A DNA stretch of 64,000 nt from Euphorbia lathyris (Eukaryota > Streptophyta > Magnoliopsida > Malpighiales > Euphorbiaceae), in NCBI RefSeq assembly GCF_963576675.1, contig NC_088916.1:18514501-18578500 (forward strand). Reading direction: 5' to 3'. Shown one piece after another: positions 32,138-44,794 of this stretch. Every line of letters begins with the position of its first letter. The first letter of the stretch is position 1. The notes below the pieces were generated by a model. It searched no databases, was not told where the DNA came from, and saw nothing but the letters and a program-made list of their open reading frames with translations. Both the position numbers and the translations under genes were made by a program.

Positions 32138-33699
32138 ACGAACTGGCATTTGACAGATTTGGACTCTAGTTTGCCACTCATCAATTTCTTGACATGTGCA
32201 TCACAGCCCCAAATCTTCATGAAGGAAACGTTGGGCTTTCGGCCCGTCCATAATTCATATGGTGTTCCTTCAACTGCCTTGCTCGGTGTATTATTAATTA
32301 TATGAGCAGTAGTTTCCAAAGAAAATCCCCAAAAGGAGATAGGGAGAGAAGCTTGACTCATCATTGAGCGGACCATGTCAAGCAGGGTCCTGTTCCTCCT
32401 TTCTGACACTCCATTCCATTGGGGTGTACCAGGAGGAGTGAGTTGGGATACAATCCCACACTCTCTCAAGAATGAGACAAACTCTTGGCTCAAGTATTCG
32501 CCCCCTCTATCAGACCGAAGCGCTTTTACTTTCTTGCCAAGTTGATTTTCTACTTCATTTTTAAAATCTTTGAATCTCAGAAGAGTTTCAGATTTATGTT
32601 TCATCAGATACACATACCCGTATCGGCTATAGTCATATGTGAAGGTAACAAAGTACAGAAAACCAGATCTAGCACCGGTGCTCATTGGACCGCATACATC
32701 TGAGTGTATCAGCTCCAATAGCTCTGTGGCCCTTACACTAGTTTTGGTGAAAGGCGCCTTTGTCATCTTCCCTCTTAAACAGGATTCACACGTGTCATAA
32801 GACTGCATGTCAAATGACCCTAGCGCTCCACTAGAGTGAAGCCTAGTTATGCGTTTCTCATTTATGTGGCCAAGACGACAGTGCCAGATATATGTAGGAT
32901 TCAGTTCATTAGTCTTAATCCTTTTAACGTTTATGTTATAGATTGATTCACTACGTTTTAGATCAAGGATATACAAACCATTTTCTAGAAATGCGGTTCC
33001 ATAAACAATATTGCCACGATGTATAGAAATCCTACCACGTCCAATATTAAAATTAAAACCGGAAATATCCAACATAGAAACTGAGATAATGTTCCTGCGC
33101 ATTGCAGGTACAAAACAACAATCTCTAAGTTCTAAAACTAAACTAGTAGGCATCTCTAAAGTGTAATCTCCGATCTCCAAGGCCTCTACACGAGCACCAT
33201 TGCCGACTCGAAGATCCACTTCACTAGATCCTAACAACCTCCTATTTCTCAGTCCTTGCACATTTGAACAAATGTGAGTACCACATCCAGTGTCTAAAAC
33301 CCAAGATGTAGAAATAGCCAGATTTATCTCAACAACATAAACGCTAGAACCAGAAGCTTTAGCCTTCTGTTTCTCCCTTAGCTTTGGACACACGTTCTTC
33401 CAGTGTCCCTTCTCATTACACTCGTGACAGATATCATATGTCGAGGCCAACCTACCTTTAGGAGCTGCCACCTTCCTTGTCTTTGACTCGGCCTTTTGGG
33501 CGTTCGCCTTGGACTTGGACTTGGCCTTTCCCTTAGGTATGTTCCCTTTATTGGCTGGTAAGGTAGCAGTCAGTACAGATTCCTTCCACTCGTGTCTACA
33601 AACCTTTTGTGAGTTTATAGGACAGTCAAGGAAATCAGTCCCTGAAAGTTTTTCCTTTTCCAAGAGTGGTCTGAGTGAGTTGTTGCTTGTTGCAGTCAT
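32138..33699 (-). pseudogene. Copia-A gag-pol, 3' truncated: zinc knuckle, protease, integrase
   Basis: About 520 codons open from ATG at 33699. It has the gag start SNNSLRPLLEKEKLSG, a zinc knuckle CHECNEKGHWKNVC, the protease LDTGCGTHIC, the integrase zinc region CRLGHINEKRI with CESCLRGK, the core IHSDVCGP and RSDRGGEYL, and NGVSERRNRTLLDM with the catalytic Glu. The large middle part of gag is missing in the same place as in the complete copy. The frame ends in foreign sequence just after KCQF. One substitution is notable: FTYDYSRYG where the other copy has FTDDYSRYG. Confidence 0.92.
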
Positions 33700-33820
33700 T
33701 ATTTCTTTTTATGTAACTTGGTGATTTTTATCTACGTGGAAAAATTACATTAGAGTTAGAATAAAGGGCTTAAGCCAAAGATCAAATTAATAATCCATTT
33801 TAATTTGTTATTGGTGATAT

Positions 33821-35425
33821 TTATTTGGCTGTCTTGACCAAGATCCACAATCCATCAATAATAGACCGAGCTAGGGCTCCGCCGTCGACCATTGATGATT
33901 TGGTAGGATAAACTATCCAATCCTCCGCAAGGACTCTTGGTTTGATGGGCTTTGTGACACTTAGCCTATCTGTGCTTAGGGCCCGCTCTGAGCTAATGCT
34001 ACCCACATTGAGTCCAACCACCATACACGTGTTAGCCATACCGAAGTATCCTAACCCTCGACGGCCCACTAATTACTACAGCATACCTGCTAGGGCACGT
34101 CATACACTGTAGCACTACCTGGGAGGAAGAGGTGTGAATCTGGAAAGCACTTTTAAGCGACTCAATATTTCATTATTCGGATTAAGTGATACGGCTTTAA
34201 CATATAATTATCGCGGGTTGATGATCTGGTGATCGTTGCTACTTATATTTCATGTTATACTAAGCAATTGTATAATCAAAATAAACATAGAGACTTTATG
34301 GGCCTTATAATACATCCTAGTGAAACTAGATATACTATCTAATCTTCACGGGCTTGCTTTAAGTCTCCTTGGACTCCCACCATGGGCTTGGACCATCTGG
34401 GCTTCTTCACGACCAATTACAATTTTATGAATAGAACCTATTCTAAAATTACATTAATGAAAGAATGGCACACATGCCATATTTTCCAAAATAAATTAAA
34501 TTACAAACCGACTTTAATTTAGGGCCCATAGAACTCTATAACACATTGCTGCACGGTAAGACATACAAATATAATGCATGATCATGGCATTCCAAAATTA
34601 TCTAATAAAGTTAAGCCGAGTTACTTAGGGTGAAACCGCCAATTTTACCATATGTGACTAAGGCCCATAAAGGCCCAAACGGTTAACATCCATTTGTATA
34701 TAAAATTACAATTTTGCTCCCTCTGAATTTTAGGGTCGTCACATATCCAAAATTTAGCCCTCCCAATTTAAACCGGTGTCACGGTTTATTGGGCCAATTT
34801 CACAAATTAACCATATTCAATTTTACACAAATTATCAATTCGATTAAAATTAAATATGCATGCCAATCAAAAACGTTTTAATACCAATTAATTTTCATTC
34901 AAAACACGTTTAATAAATTAAACGGTATTAGGGCCTTGATTTTATTAAAATACCCGTGAAATTTTTAAAGATTAAAATCAGTCCCGTTAAATCCAAAATT
35001 AGACTAATTCTGAATTTTTAACGAACCCGGGACAGTGACGGGGCTGCTGTCCGCATACAGCAGCCCCGTGGCTGCTGTCTAACGGACAACATTAGTGCTG
35101 CTGTCCGCCCAACAGCAGCCGCGGGGCTGCTGTTTGCGGACAGCAGTCCCGCGACTGCTATTCCGTGTCCGAAACTATTTTTTTAATCACTGTTTAATAA
35201 AATTGCTGCTGTATTTCTTTATTTAATTTTCAATTATTTCAAAATAATTTCATAACCAAATAATACAAAATACAGACCGAAATAATAAATAGAAAACTTC
35301 CTAGAACAATTTCTACACGATGAATTAATAGGAATTCTCAAAACTGATTTGGAAAAATAATAAAAAACCAAATCTTATTAATTTTCAATCAATCAAAACG
35401 GACTAAACCATGTCTCTGATACCAC
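33821..35425 (-). other. Copia-A leader region (unit 2)
   Basis: The long leader between the 5' LTR and the gag start, about 1.6-1.7 kb. It includes a GC-rich hairpin array at 35036-35160 and about 280 bp not present in the complete copy. A frame of about 75 codons (MANTCMVVGLNVGS...) at 34050-33821 is also open in the other copy. I consider it non-coding leader. Confidence 0.6.
35036..35160. repeat. GC-rich hairpin array in the copia-A leader
   Basis: Several palindromes built on GCTGCTGT/ACAGCAGC. The first has perfect 11-bp arms (35040-35050 and 35057-35067) with loop CCGCAT. Others are centred near 35107 and 35138. The complete copia-A copy lacks this block and has an AAAT microsatellite at the corresponding place. 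Confidence 0.88.
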
Positions 35426-37113
35426 TGTTAGGGATTATTGCCAGTTAATCAACTGTAGCGCAATGGAATTGCGGTTTAAAATTTATTTCTAATCCCTTCA
35501 ATTTGATCTTTGTCCGTTAACCATTGATTGAATGAAACCTTTTGATCCGTTTAGGGATATAAACATACCCGGACTGTCTCTTCTAGAGACGGCTGAAGAA
35601 TCCACAAGGTAGTAAGATCTCCGTAGTCAGGTGCACGAATATCTATTGAGTCAGAACCGGTGCTAGCCGAAGAACGAAGAAGAACTGGAGAGATTATGAT
35701 ATTAACCAAAAGAACCCACTTTCTCAAAACATGGTTCTGCGAATTCACTTGATGATTTCAAGTGGTGGCCGAATTTGGTGTATATGTTCATTAGGGTTTT
35801 AGTGTTTTAATTTATATATATAGTGTATTCCTAAACCTAATTGGTTTAGGGTTAATTGGTTAATTACAAAACTAATCCAATCCTAATCTAATTACATAAA
35901 TAAATACCAATAATATTTATTCTATGCAATTAATTATGATTAGATTAAATTTAATTACCCCAATTAAACAAACAACACTAATTAATAAATCAACGTATTA
36001 GTTTAATTACTTATTCACCGAATGCAATTTCATTAATTTACAAATTAATTAATTACATCCCGTAAACTAATTAATCAATTAAATACTCAACACTTAAGAC
36101 CATTAATCAATTACCTTGATACAAAGTATCAATTAATCAATTAATTAACCACCAATTAAATACCTTGATATTTTACTATCAATCAATTAATCAATTTCAT
36201 CTCTCCAATGTACCGTTCTATAAGTTCTAACTCAGATGTTCGATGTGCACGATCCTATGGGACTGTCCTTAGCTAGCAGTGGGCTCACGGTCCACAGACA
36301 GTAAGTGGGTTCTAGCAAACCATTACTGCCCCTAACTAAGACAGAGTTTCAGCAGTCTAAAGATGCAGAGACCCTGTAGTTATCTCTTAACTTCTTTTAC
36401 CATTTGATATCGATATTATAAACTAGAGGCATGGCGGCTGTCATCCTCTCTGATGTTTATGATATTTCTTGATCTTAAGTAGATTGATGAAACAGATAAG
36501 TAAACTACTTATCAGGGTGTGGCCACACACTTATCAATCTCACTTATCAAGTGGCCTGTGATATCATCTCACTATTACATGAGTGGTAATTCCATCACTT
36601 CAATATCAATACCAACGTGTTCACTTGTTCACCCAATCATACCCGTATTTAGCATCCTGTTACAGACCTGTTAGGCGTATGTCAAAGTGAACCGGATCCT
36701 ATATTGATATTATAATGAAATCTGGTCTAAAGATAGTTAGAGACCTACTTAAGAAAACTAATGACACAACCACCATGTAGTTTTCTCGGGCGGATCGATC
36801 CAGTCACATGTATACAACATGTACCCATATTCACAACTGACTTATCAAGTGCTATGGCTAGTATCAATTACTACCATACAGTCGTCGAATATACAAGTCT
36901 GTGGTCCTAATCATTCCCATAATAGAATAGACTTGGGATATGGTTTTACGATTGTCAATCAATGGATTCTCTATTCATATTATAGCACAAGATATAAATG
37001 AACTAGATTAATGCCTTTATTAATGTAACACAAATAGTGTATCTATGCAAGAATAATCAAAAGCATAATACAATATACATGAACCAATGCCTAAGAACTA
37101 GGGCACACCAACA
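35426..37113 (-). repeat. Copia-A 5' LTR (unit 2)
   Basis: A 1688-bp LTR. On the plus strand it begins TGTTAGGGATTATTG and ends CACACCAACA, so on the minus strand it is TGTTGGTGTG...CTAACA as in the complete copy. It adjoins the gypsy-associated palindromic repeat at 37114. Confidence 0.92.
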
Positions 37114-37116
37114 GTT

Positions 37117-37275
37117 TTGGCTTCGCGAAAAGATGATTTCGCGAAGTCTGCGAATAGAAATGTGCAAGGAAGATAATGATTTTGCTTCGCAAAAAGAGGA
37201 TTTCGCGAAGTCTGCAAGGAGTAATATGACGATTTTACTTCGTAAAAACGGATTACACGAAGTCTGCGAAGGGAA
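37117..37275 (+). repeat. CTTCGCGAA palindromic tandem repeat (unit 2)
   Basis: Three units matching 4838-4992 and 51899-52055, cut on the left by the copia-A LTR. Confidence 0.7.
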
Positions 37276-37280
37276 AAATC

Positions 37281-38706
37281 ATGGAGTATCTGTTGAACAC
37301 AGGAAGACGAGTACCTTATTCCTTCAAGATTAGAGTATTGAACTTCTTATTGATGGAAGGTGACTTGTACCGCAAAAATGTAGATGGACTTTTGCTGAAA
37401 TGCTTAGGATTTCCAGACAACATGGAAGTTATGAAACAAGTCCATGAAGGAGTATGTGGAGCTCATCAGGCAGGCATCAAGATGAAGTGGATCATAAAGA
37501 GACATGGATACTTCTGGCCATCTATGTTGAAGGATTGTATATCTTATGCAAAAGGATGCCGCCAATATCAAAGATATGGGTACATTCAAAGAGTTCTTGC
37601 AGATGAGATGTACGCAGTCGTCAAGCCATGACCCTTCAGAGGATGGGCAATTGATTTGATAGGGAAAATTTCTCCTGCATCATCAAAAGGGCACAGCTTT
37701 ATGATCGTGACAACAGACTACTTCACAAAATGGGTGGAGGCCTTACCAATGAAGAAAGTGGACCAGAGAGATATTGTGAAGTTCATCAAGGAGAACATCA
37801 TTCACAGGTATGGGATCCTCAGTCAATTACTACAGACCAAGGAACCATGTTCACTAGAGAAGAGATGAAGGACTTCATGGAAGATTATGGAATCAAGTTG
37901 TTGCATTCTATCCCTCATTATCCACAAGCTAATGGTCAAGCCGAGGCTTCCAACAAAGTTCTCATCAAAATCCTTGAAAAGATGATCGAAGATAATCCCA
38001 GGAAATGGCATGTCTTACTTTCAGAAACTTTATGGGCACACAGAACATCAAAAATGAGTGCCACATGCGTCAGTCCTTTCTCGTTAACATATGGACATGA
38101 TGTCATGCTTCCTATGGAGGTAGTAGTGCCGTCCTTTAGAGTAGCCAGACAAAATGAACTCACTCTAGCAGAATACACAGAAGCTATAAGATGATGGAAC
38201 TTGAAGAGTCTGATGAAACCAGAATGCAAGCACTTGATCGAATGATCGCCCAGAAAAAGAAAGTAACCAGAGCATACAATAAGAGAGTGAAGAAAAGGAC
38301 CTTTGTAGAAGGGGACATGGTTTGGAAACTCATCTTACCAGTTGGGAGTAAAGATAGAGCATATGGAAAATGGTCTCCAAATTGGGAAAGACCATTCAAA
38401 GTCTTCCAAGTTCTAAAAGGAAACTCTTATTGGTTAGCCAACTTGCAAGGGGAGCCACATAAGAGGGTTCCTCAATGGAAACTACCTCAAGAAATTCTAT
38501 CCCATCCTTTGGGAACTGAGGGAGCATCAGCCATAGGATATAAGCAATATGTATTTGATGTAACACAAAGCAATTTTAATTTGAAAATTATAAAGTTGGC
38601 TTATAGCCGCTATTCTGTTTGCAATAAAATAATAGCAGGCCGCAAGGCCATAATTTATTCATCAAGCAATGTCTATCAAGTCTATCTAACAAATAAAACT
38701 CTTTGA
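37281..38706 (+). pseudogene. Ty3/gypsy integrase fragment, unit 2
   Basis: Same content as at 4999-6424. This copy is the least damaged: the codon after RYG is TAC, not TAG, and the AHRTSKMSA stretch is open. It still has the TGA before the core at about 37629, the frameshift near 37815, the Cys-to-Tyr change in CRQYQ and the shift near 38190, all shared with the other copies. The expected catalytic Glu is present (NGQAEASNK). The last frame (38191-38706) covers GDMVWKL and the C-terminal region. Confidence 0.9.
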
Positions 38707-39280
38707 GGAGAATTTACCTTCCCATTGTTGGAATCATGTTGATTTTCTCCATTGAATTGATTGATTCGGCTTCTGCTCCTTGGCACCGGAAAACCCATCG
38801 TTAGAATAAGGATTGGTAGTGCACCGATGTCCACAACAACTTTATTGACAACTTGAATTAGTGATGCACTCAAAAGCAACTGTTGGCACTTTGATTAAAG
38901 GAAACCGATTAATGATTGATCCGACATTTAATCCTTCCCATCGGGAAACTTTTTGTCAGAATAGGTAATGGTTGTGCACTTATGTTCAGAGGCCTCTACT
39001 TCTTGGCACCGACAAACCCTTCGTGAGAACAGGGACTAGTTATGGACTTATGTTCAAGAGCTCTAATCCAACATATATGCAAGCCGAATGATGGAAACTT
39101 GGTTAACAAGAGTTGGTGATGCACGTACAACTTGTTAGCACCGTGATTAAAGGAACCCGATCAATGATTGATTCGTCCTCTAATTTCGGATACTAGCAAG
39201 CTTTCCCGTCACAATATGGACTGTACATGTAATAATATATACAGCAGCCCCAAGGACGACTTCATCAAAAATTAGCAGTC
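38707..39280. repeat. Degenerate tandem repeat after the gypsy fragment (unit 2)
   Basis: Equivalent of 6425-6905, with the same GATTAAAGGAA...CGATYAATGATTGAT words. Confidence 0.5.
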
Positions 39281-39712
39281 TGCAATTGAGAGGGACAAGC
39301 TTCCTGAAATGCTCAAGCCTTTTCTATCTAATCAAAGTGTAAATAATTCCTTGAAATAAATAAGACCTAAAATGCCTTGGCTCCTCCTTCATCAATTCTT
39401 CACAAACCTTCAAAGCATCGAAATATTTCTCCTCCATCAGACTCCTTCTCTTCCTTACATTTATCCATTGCTGATTCTATTCTTTTCATCACATCATTCA
39501 ATACCCGTCATTCCATGATAGCCTTCAACACCAAAAGGATATTTCTGAAAAAAAACATCGCTCAAAATCTTTCTGGCAGGTTCAAAATCTCGGTTGTAAC
39601 TGAACATTTGAGGTTTTAAATAATGGCCATCATCCTCATTCGGCTACAGTTCGATCAAATGGTCTGCAACTTCAGTTGCTTCTACAAGCTTCTGGGATCT
39701 GATCCAGGTAAA
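39281..39712 (-). pseudogene. TPR protein pseudogene (unit 2)
   Basis: The minus-strand remnant of the same gene as in unit 1, without the LINE. It has lost about 75 bp at its 3' end and about 15 bp in the middle (the equivalent of SELGDS is missing). No continuous frame remains. Confidence 0.6.
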
Positions 39713-40087
39713 CAGATGATACAAAGGTTAGAATATTTTATATGTTAGTTTTTGTTTCTATCTGATTAACCAGTTGTTTGTTTAGTTTTGAATTCATCCT
39801 ATTTATATTTATTTATTTAGTTAGTTATTTTCAACTCCTATTCACAATTGAAACTCTTATTTACTAAATATTTTTTGGGTCCTGGTATTATCTTTTTGTT
39901 GTTTAATAAAAATGAAAGACTAGCTCTTATTATTTCTACTCAAAATAAATTTTTTAAAATTGTAATTAGGATTAGCTTTTCTTTTACGGTTTCTAATTCA
40001 TGTGTAAGATTAAGTATATTTTTCTAAAGTGGACATCAGGGGAGACTTGAAGTAAACTTAGGGGAACCAAGAGCCAGTTAATATTTT
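39713..40087. other. Flank between TPR pseudogene and copia-B (unit 2)
   Basis: Matches parts of 13106-13707, with about 240 bp removed before the TAAGTATATTTTTC segment. Nothing coding. Confidence 0.5.
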
Positions 40088-43000
40088 TGTTGCAAAATTT
40101 ATATATAAATGAAATTAGTATAAATTCCAATAGTCATCCTTGTTCATGAACAATTGTGTTCGTTCATGATTAGTCGTGTCAGTTCATGAACAGTCTTGTT
40201 CGTTCATGAATAGTCGTGTTCATTAGAGAACAGACATGTCCATTCAAGTTCTATATATACATGATGGAACTCTCAGATTGATGTACTTTGAAATATTATT
40301 CTCTGAAACATTTCTGCTATCTGTACCTGTTGTTTTGTTCTACTCCGGTGGTAGCTATTATACACTCGGTAAGAGTTTGCTTGCGTAATCTGTTGTATCC
40401 TGGACATCTGTCTTAAGGAAACTACTAATACATGCCTCAGATTTGTCTAAACTTTTTCCTTTTTAATTTATTATTTACTGTTCATGTTTCTTTCTGTGTT
40501 TGTTTGTTTTTGGTTTAATCATTTTCTAACATTCTTAAGACAGAAGTTTAAATGTTTCTGATTTTTCCAAAAGACAATATATGTTTAAAGAACATTAAGA
40601 TGTATGCTTCTGTTTTTCTGTAGGTTCTTTTATTTCAAAGTTTGCTGGTTTTGTTTTTTTTAATTAAGTTCAATAAACCAAAAAAAAAACTTAAAAAAAA
40701 CTTGATATAACTTTGACGAATCCCAAAAGTGCTCCGACGGTCCCTGAATAGTCCGCAAATGCTCCACGGGCTTGGGTCTGGATCGGAAATGCTCAAATAG
40801 GCCTAAAAACACCTGAAAACACGGAAAATGCCAAAAATAACAGAAATTACTAATTCTAACTAAAAGATAACAAAACGATAATAAAATTAAAAAGAAATAA
40901 AGCAAAAACGAGCTAAAATGATCCTAAAAACCCTATACAAATGGGAGCTATCAGACCCAAACGGGCTTTAGAAACTGTTGATGATAACAGTTAGGACCTT
41001 CAACAAGAAACTGATGTTGAAATTGAGGAAGAGGCTGAGGCTAGAAGGAGTAAGAGAGCTAGGGTAGAAAAATAATTTGGTCTAGATTTTCTAACCTATA
41101 TGGTAGAGGCGGAGCCTCAGACCTACAAGGCAGCTGTAAGCTCAACGGAAAGCCCTTTATGGAAAGAGGCTATAAGAAGTGAAATTGACTCCATCTTGCA
41201 AAACCATACATGGGAATTAGTATACCTCCCTCCGGGAACGAAACCACTAAGCTCTAGATGGATTTTCAAACGGAAAATGAAAGCAGATGGAATTGATAAG
41301 TATAAGGCCAGATTGGTTATAAAAGGTTATAGACAAAAAGAAGGTCTTGACTACTTTGACACGTACTCTCCAGTGTCTAGGATAATGTCTATTAGGATGA
41401 TACTTTCAATCGCCGCTTTGCGGAACCTTGAAATACATCAGATGGATGTTAAGTCATCTTTTTGAATGGAGATCTTGATGAAGAGATCTACATGGAACAA
41501 CCTGAAGGTTGTGTAGCTCCAGGTCAAGAAAGAAAAGTCTGTAAATTGGTGAAGTCTTTATATGGATTAAAGCAAGCACCAAAACAATGGCATAAGAAGT
41601 TTGATGATGTCATGATGACAAACGGCTATCAAATAAACGAGTGTGACAAATGTATTTATGTCAAAACTACAAATGAAGGATATATCATTTTGTGTTTTTA
41701 TGTTGATGACATACTTATTGTTGGAAGTAATGACAAGATGGTGAAGAGTACCAAGGACATGTTAAACTCACGATTTGATATGAAAGATATGGGGCTCACA
41801 GATGTGATTTTGGGCATCCAAATCAAACGTTCACCTAACAGTATCATCTTGACTCAGTCGCACTATGTGGATAAGATTCTTGGCAAGTTTAGTAAGAATG
41901 ATTCTGGTATCGCCAGAACTCCAATCGACACTAGCCAACATTTATGCAAAAATAAAGGTGAAAGCGTTGACCAAGTAGAATACGCAAGAGTTATAGGCAG
42001 TCTAATGTATCTCATGAGTTGTACAAGGCCTGATATTGCTTTTACTGTCAGCAGTTTAAGTAGATACACGAGTAATCCAGGAGAAATCCGCTGGAAAGCC
42101 ATTGTAAGAATACTTCAGTATTTAAGATATACTCGTGATTATGCATTGCACTATACGAGAGAACATGCTGTGTTAGAAGGATTCTCTGATGCAAGTTGGA
42201 TATCTGATATAAAAGATTCCAAAGGCACGAGTGGATATGTGTTTACTCTAGCAAGAGGAGCAGTATCCTGGAAATCCTCAAGGCAAACAATTATAACAAG
42301 ATCCACTATGGAGTCTGAGTTTGTAGCGTTAGATAAAGCAGGAGAAGAAGCCGAGTGGGTACGAAACTTCTTGGAGGATGTTCCTATGTGGCCCAAACCT
42401 GTGCCCACAATTTGTATACATTGTGATAATCAAGCAACGATTAAGAGAGCACAGAATGGGATATATAACGGTAAACCTCGACACATGAGTCATCGACATA
42501 ACTCCGTTAGACAACTGATCTCAACATGTGTTATTTCTGTTGATTTTATTGGATCAAAGGATAACACAGCGGATCCGCTAATCAAAGGGTTAAATAGAGA
42601 TCAAGTTGAAAAATCATCGAAAGGAATGGGACTAAAGCCCATAGAGAAGAGGCATTATGTGAAGGAAAACCCTACCTAGTTGACTGGGGATCCCAAGATC
42701 TAGGTTCAAAGGGACAACCTAATTGCATAAACCTTGCGCGTTCACTGTAGGGGGTTAAACCCTAGTCCATTCCTAGATGTAAATAGTGACACCAACGGAA
42801 AAAGTTTAAGCTATATGCTTTTAATGATACATTGTGCGTCAGAAATTCTGAGCAAATAAAATCACCTATGTTAGAGTGAAGTGGGGTCGCTTCGATGGAG
42901 ACTAGTGGGGCCTACTTATCTTAAACTCTCGCAGAACCAGGCGATGTTTATGACCATAACAAACATAACCATGAGAACCTATACCGGGTTATGTTGGTAT

Positions 43001-43666
43001 CTGTGTGGGGTATATCATCGTTTACACAAACGGCAGAATAGTTCAAAGCATCGCGTCTACTAGTCAGCCAGTAAAATAAATATACTTTCACAAGGGAAGG
43101 TTCAAGGCACATTAGCTACCTATCCTATGCAGATATCAGCTGTAGAAAGTTATCACCACATCCTAATCGTCTCGTTTCCAATTTCATTTATGTGGGGGAT
43201 TGTTGGAAAATTTATATATAAATGAAATTAGTATAAATTCCAATAGTCATCCTTGTTCATGAACAGTTGTGTTCGTTCATGATTAGTCGTGTCAGTTCAT
43301 GAACAGTCTTGTTCGTTCATGAATAGTCGTGTTAATTAGAGAACAGACATGTCCATTCAAGTTTCATATATACATGATGGAACTGTCAGATTGATATACT
43401 TTGAAATATTATTCTCTGAAAAATTTCTGCTATCTGTACCTGTTGTTTTGTTCTACTCCGGTGATAGCTATTATACACTCGGTAAGAGTTCGCTTGCGTA
43501 ATCTGTTGTATCCGAGGAGACGATTGTCAATAGCGACAACATCTGTCTTAAGGAAACTGCTAATACAGGCCTCAGATTTGTCTAAACTTTTTCCTTTTTA
43601 ATTTATTATTTACTGTTCATGTTTCTTTATGTGTTTATTTGTTTTTGGTTTAATCATTTTCCAACA
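40088..43666 (+). mobile_element. Copia-B retrotransposon, internally deleted (unit 2)
   Basis: Same insertion as in unit 1. Left LTR 40088-40531 (444 bp, about 22 bp deleted near 40403), right LTR 43201-43666 (466 bp). Target duplication ATTTT (40083-40087) against ATTCT (43667-43671), one base changed. Only RT and RNase H remain inside. Confidence 0.92.
40985..42679 (+). pseudogene. Copia-B pol remnant: RT and RNase H (unit 2)
   Basis: Less damaged than in unit 1. One frame (41100-41465) runs from MVEAEPQTYKAA to HQMDVKSSF, where a 1-base deletion stops it. The next (41462-42679, 405 codons) is open from NGDLDEEIY through [12 protein letters not shown], the FYVDDILIV box, [22 protein letters not shown] and [11 protein letters not shown] to the end of RNase H. 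An upstream TAG (about 40993) is shared with unit 1. Confidence 0.9.
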
Positions 43667-43671
43667 ATTCT

Positions 43672-44377
43672 AACGTGTTTTTTTATGAGCCAATTGAAAA
43701 ACAGGAAAAATAGAAAACGTGAAAATCAATCCATCGTGGAAGTTAAAATGGAGCGGTTACTCAATGTGGTGGAGAACGTGGATTAGTGGAAAGAAGTAGG
43801 AAGTTACCTCCAATGTCTATAAAAGGAAGAAATCACGATGACAACAACCCGACTCAACAATCCAAGACACCCAAGCAAAACTCTAGCAAATTATCTCTAG
43901 ACTTCAGCATTTAATTTTCTCAGTCATTCCCTTAGTTTCAATTTTCAAATCCAAAGTTCATTTATCTTTTCCAGCACAATTTTATTTTAATTGTTGTTTC
44001 ATCATTTTCTGTAAGGTCAGGTATCGTTTTGATAATTGAATCTTTTATGAATTTTCGGTCTTTTTAATTCTTACAATCATTTGTTACGTAGAAGTTAGAA
44101 AGCGCGCTCAATTTCACTCCATAGTTCGAGAATACTATAATTCTCTGGCACGCCAGTAATTTCCCACGAAAGAGTCAAACACAACTTTAGCCAGTTTTCA
44201 ATTATATTATAACATGTAATTGTAAATGAAGAGTAAAACTAATAATTTATAAAGATTTGAATTAAATTGAAATACTTGAGGAAATATGACTTAGGATGAA
44301 ATAAAATACTATAAATATTTGAATTGAAATACTTGAGGAGATATGAAAAATTTAAAAGAAGCTAACAATATATAATA
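43672..44377. other. Flank after copia-B (unit 2)
   Basis: Counterpart of 17325-18000. It contains the TATAAAAGG segment and LTR-like region. No gene. Confidence 0.4.
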
Positions 44378-44785
44378 GGCTTAATACACAAATAACCCCC
44401 TGAACTTGTTTAAATGTTGCAACTGCCCCCTCCAACTTTCAATTGTAATAACTTACCCTTTAAACTTGTCTAATTGTAAAACACAACCCCAAATTGGGAA
44501 TTTTTTTACCCGTACTTGAAGCAACCGTAAAAACGTTTTCCCGGATTCGTATCACGCCAAAGATCTGATTATCACACTCTACGAGTGTTGCAACTTTTGT
44601 ATTTCACGTGTTGCTTCAATTGCACTCCATGTCAGCAATTTGGGGTTATGTTTTACAATTGGACAAGTTTGAGGGGTTATGTTTTACAATTGGACAAGTT
44701 TGAAGGGTAAGTTATTACAATTGAAAGTTCGGGGAGGCAGTTGCAATATTTGGACAAGTTCAAGGAGTTATTTATGTATTAGACC
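44378..44785. mobile_element. 408-bp MITE with 9-bp target duplication (unit 2)
   Basis: Orthologous to 18001-18408. TATATAATA flanks it at 44369-44377 and 44786-44794. Confidence 0.88.
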
Positions 44786-44794
44786 TATATAATA

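Larger units (their letters stand above)
32138..37113 (-). mobile_element. Copia-A retrotransposon, 3' half deleted (unit 2)
   Basis: Minus-strand copy of the element seen complete at 52338-60668. It keeps the 5' LTR (35426-37113), the primer-binding site (complement of TGGTATCAGAGACATGG at 35409-35425), the leader, and coding sequence up to the end of integrase. RT, RNase H and the 3' LTR are gone. The break joins copia integrase directly to serpin flank at 32137/32138 with no 3' LTR, so one deletion removed the element's 3' half and about 1 kb of flank. Confidence 0.93.

Noticed and set aside
32485..32703. Plus-strand frame opposite the copia-A integrase (also 56497-56715 minus)
   Set aside because: Antisense shadow of the integrase core.
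36819..37001. 60-codon frame in the copia-A LTR, also in the other LTRs
   Set aside because: Short, inside an LTR, no domain. It is repeated only because LTRs are repeated.
37936..38399. Minus-strand frames antisense to the gypsy integrase, present in all three units
   Set aside because: They are complements of the conserved integrase coding sequence and carry no domain of their own.
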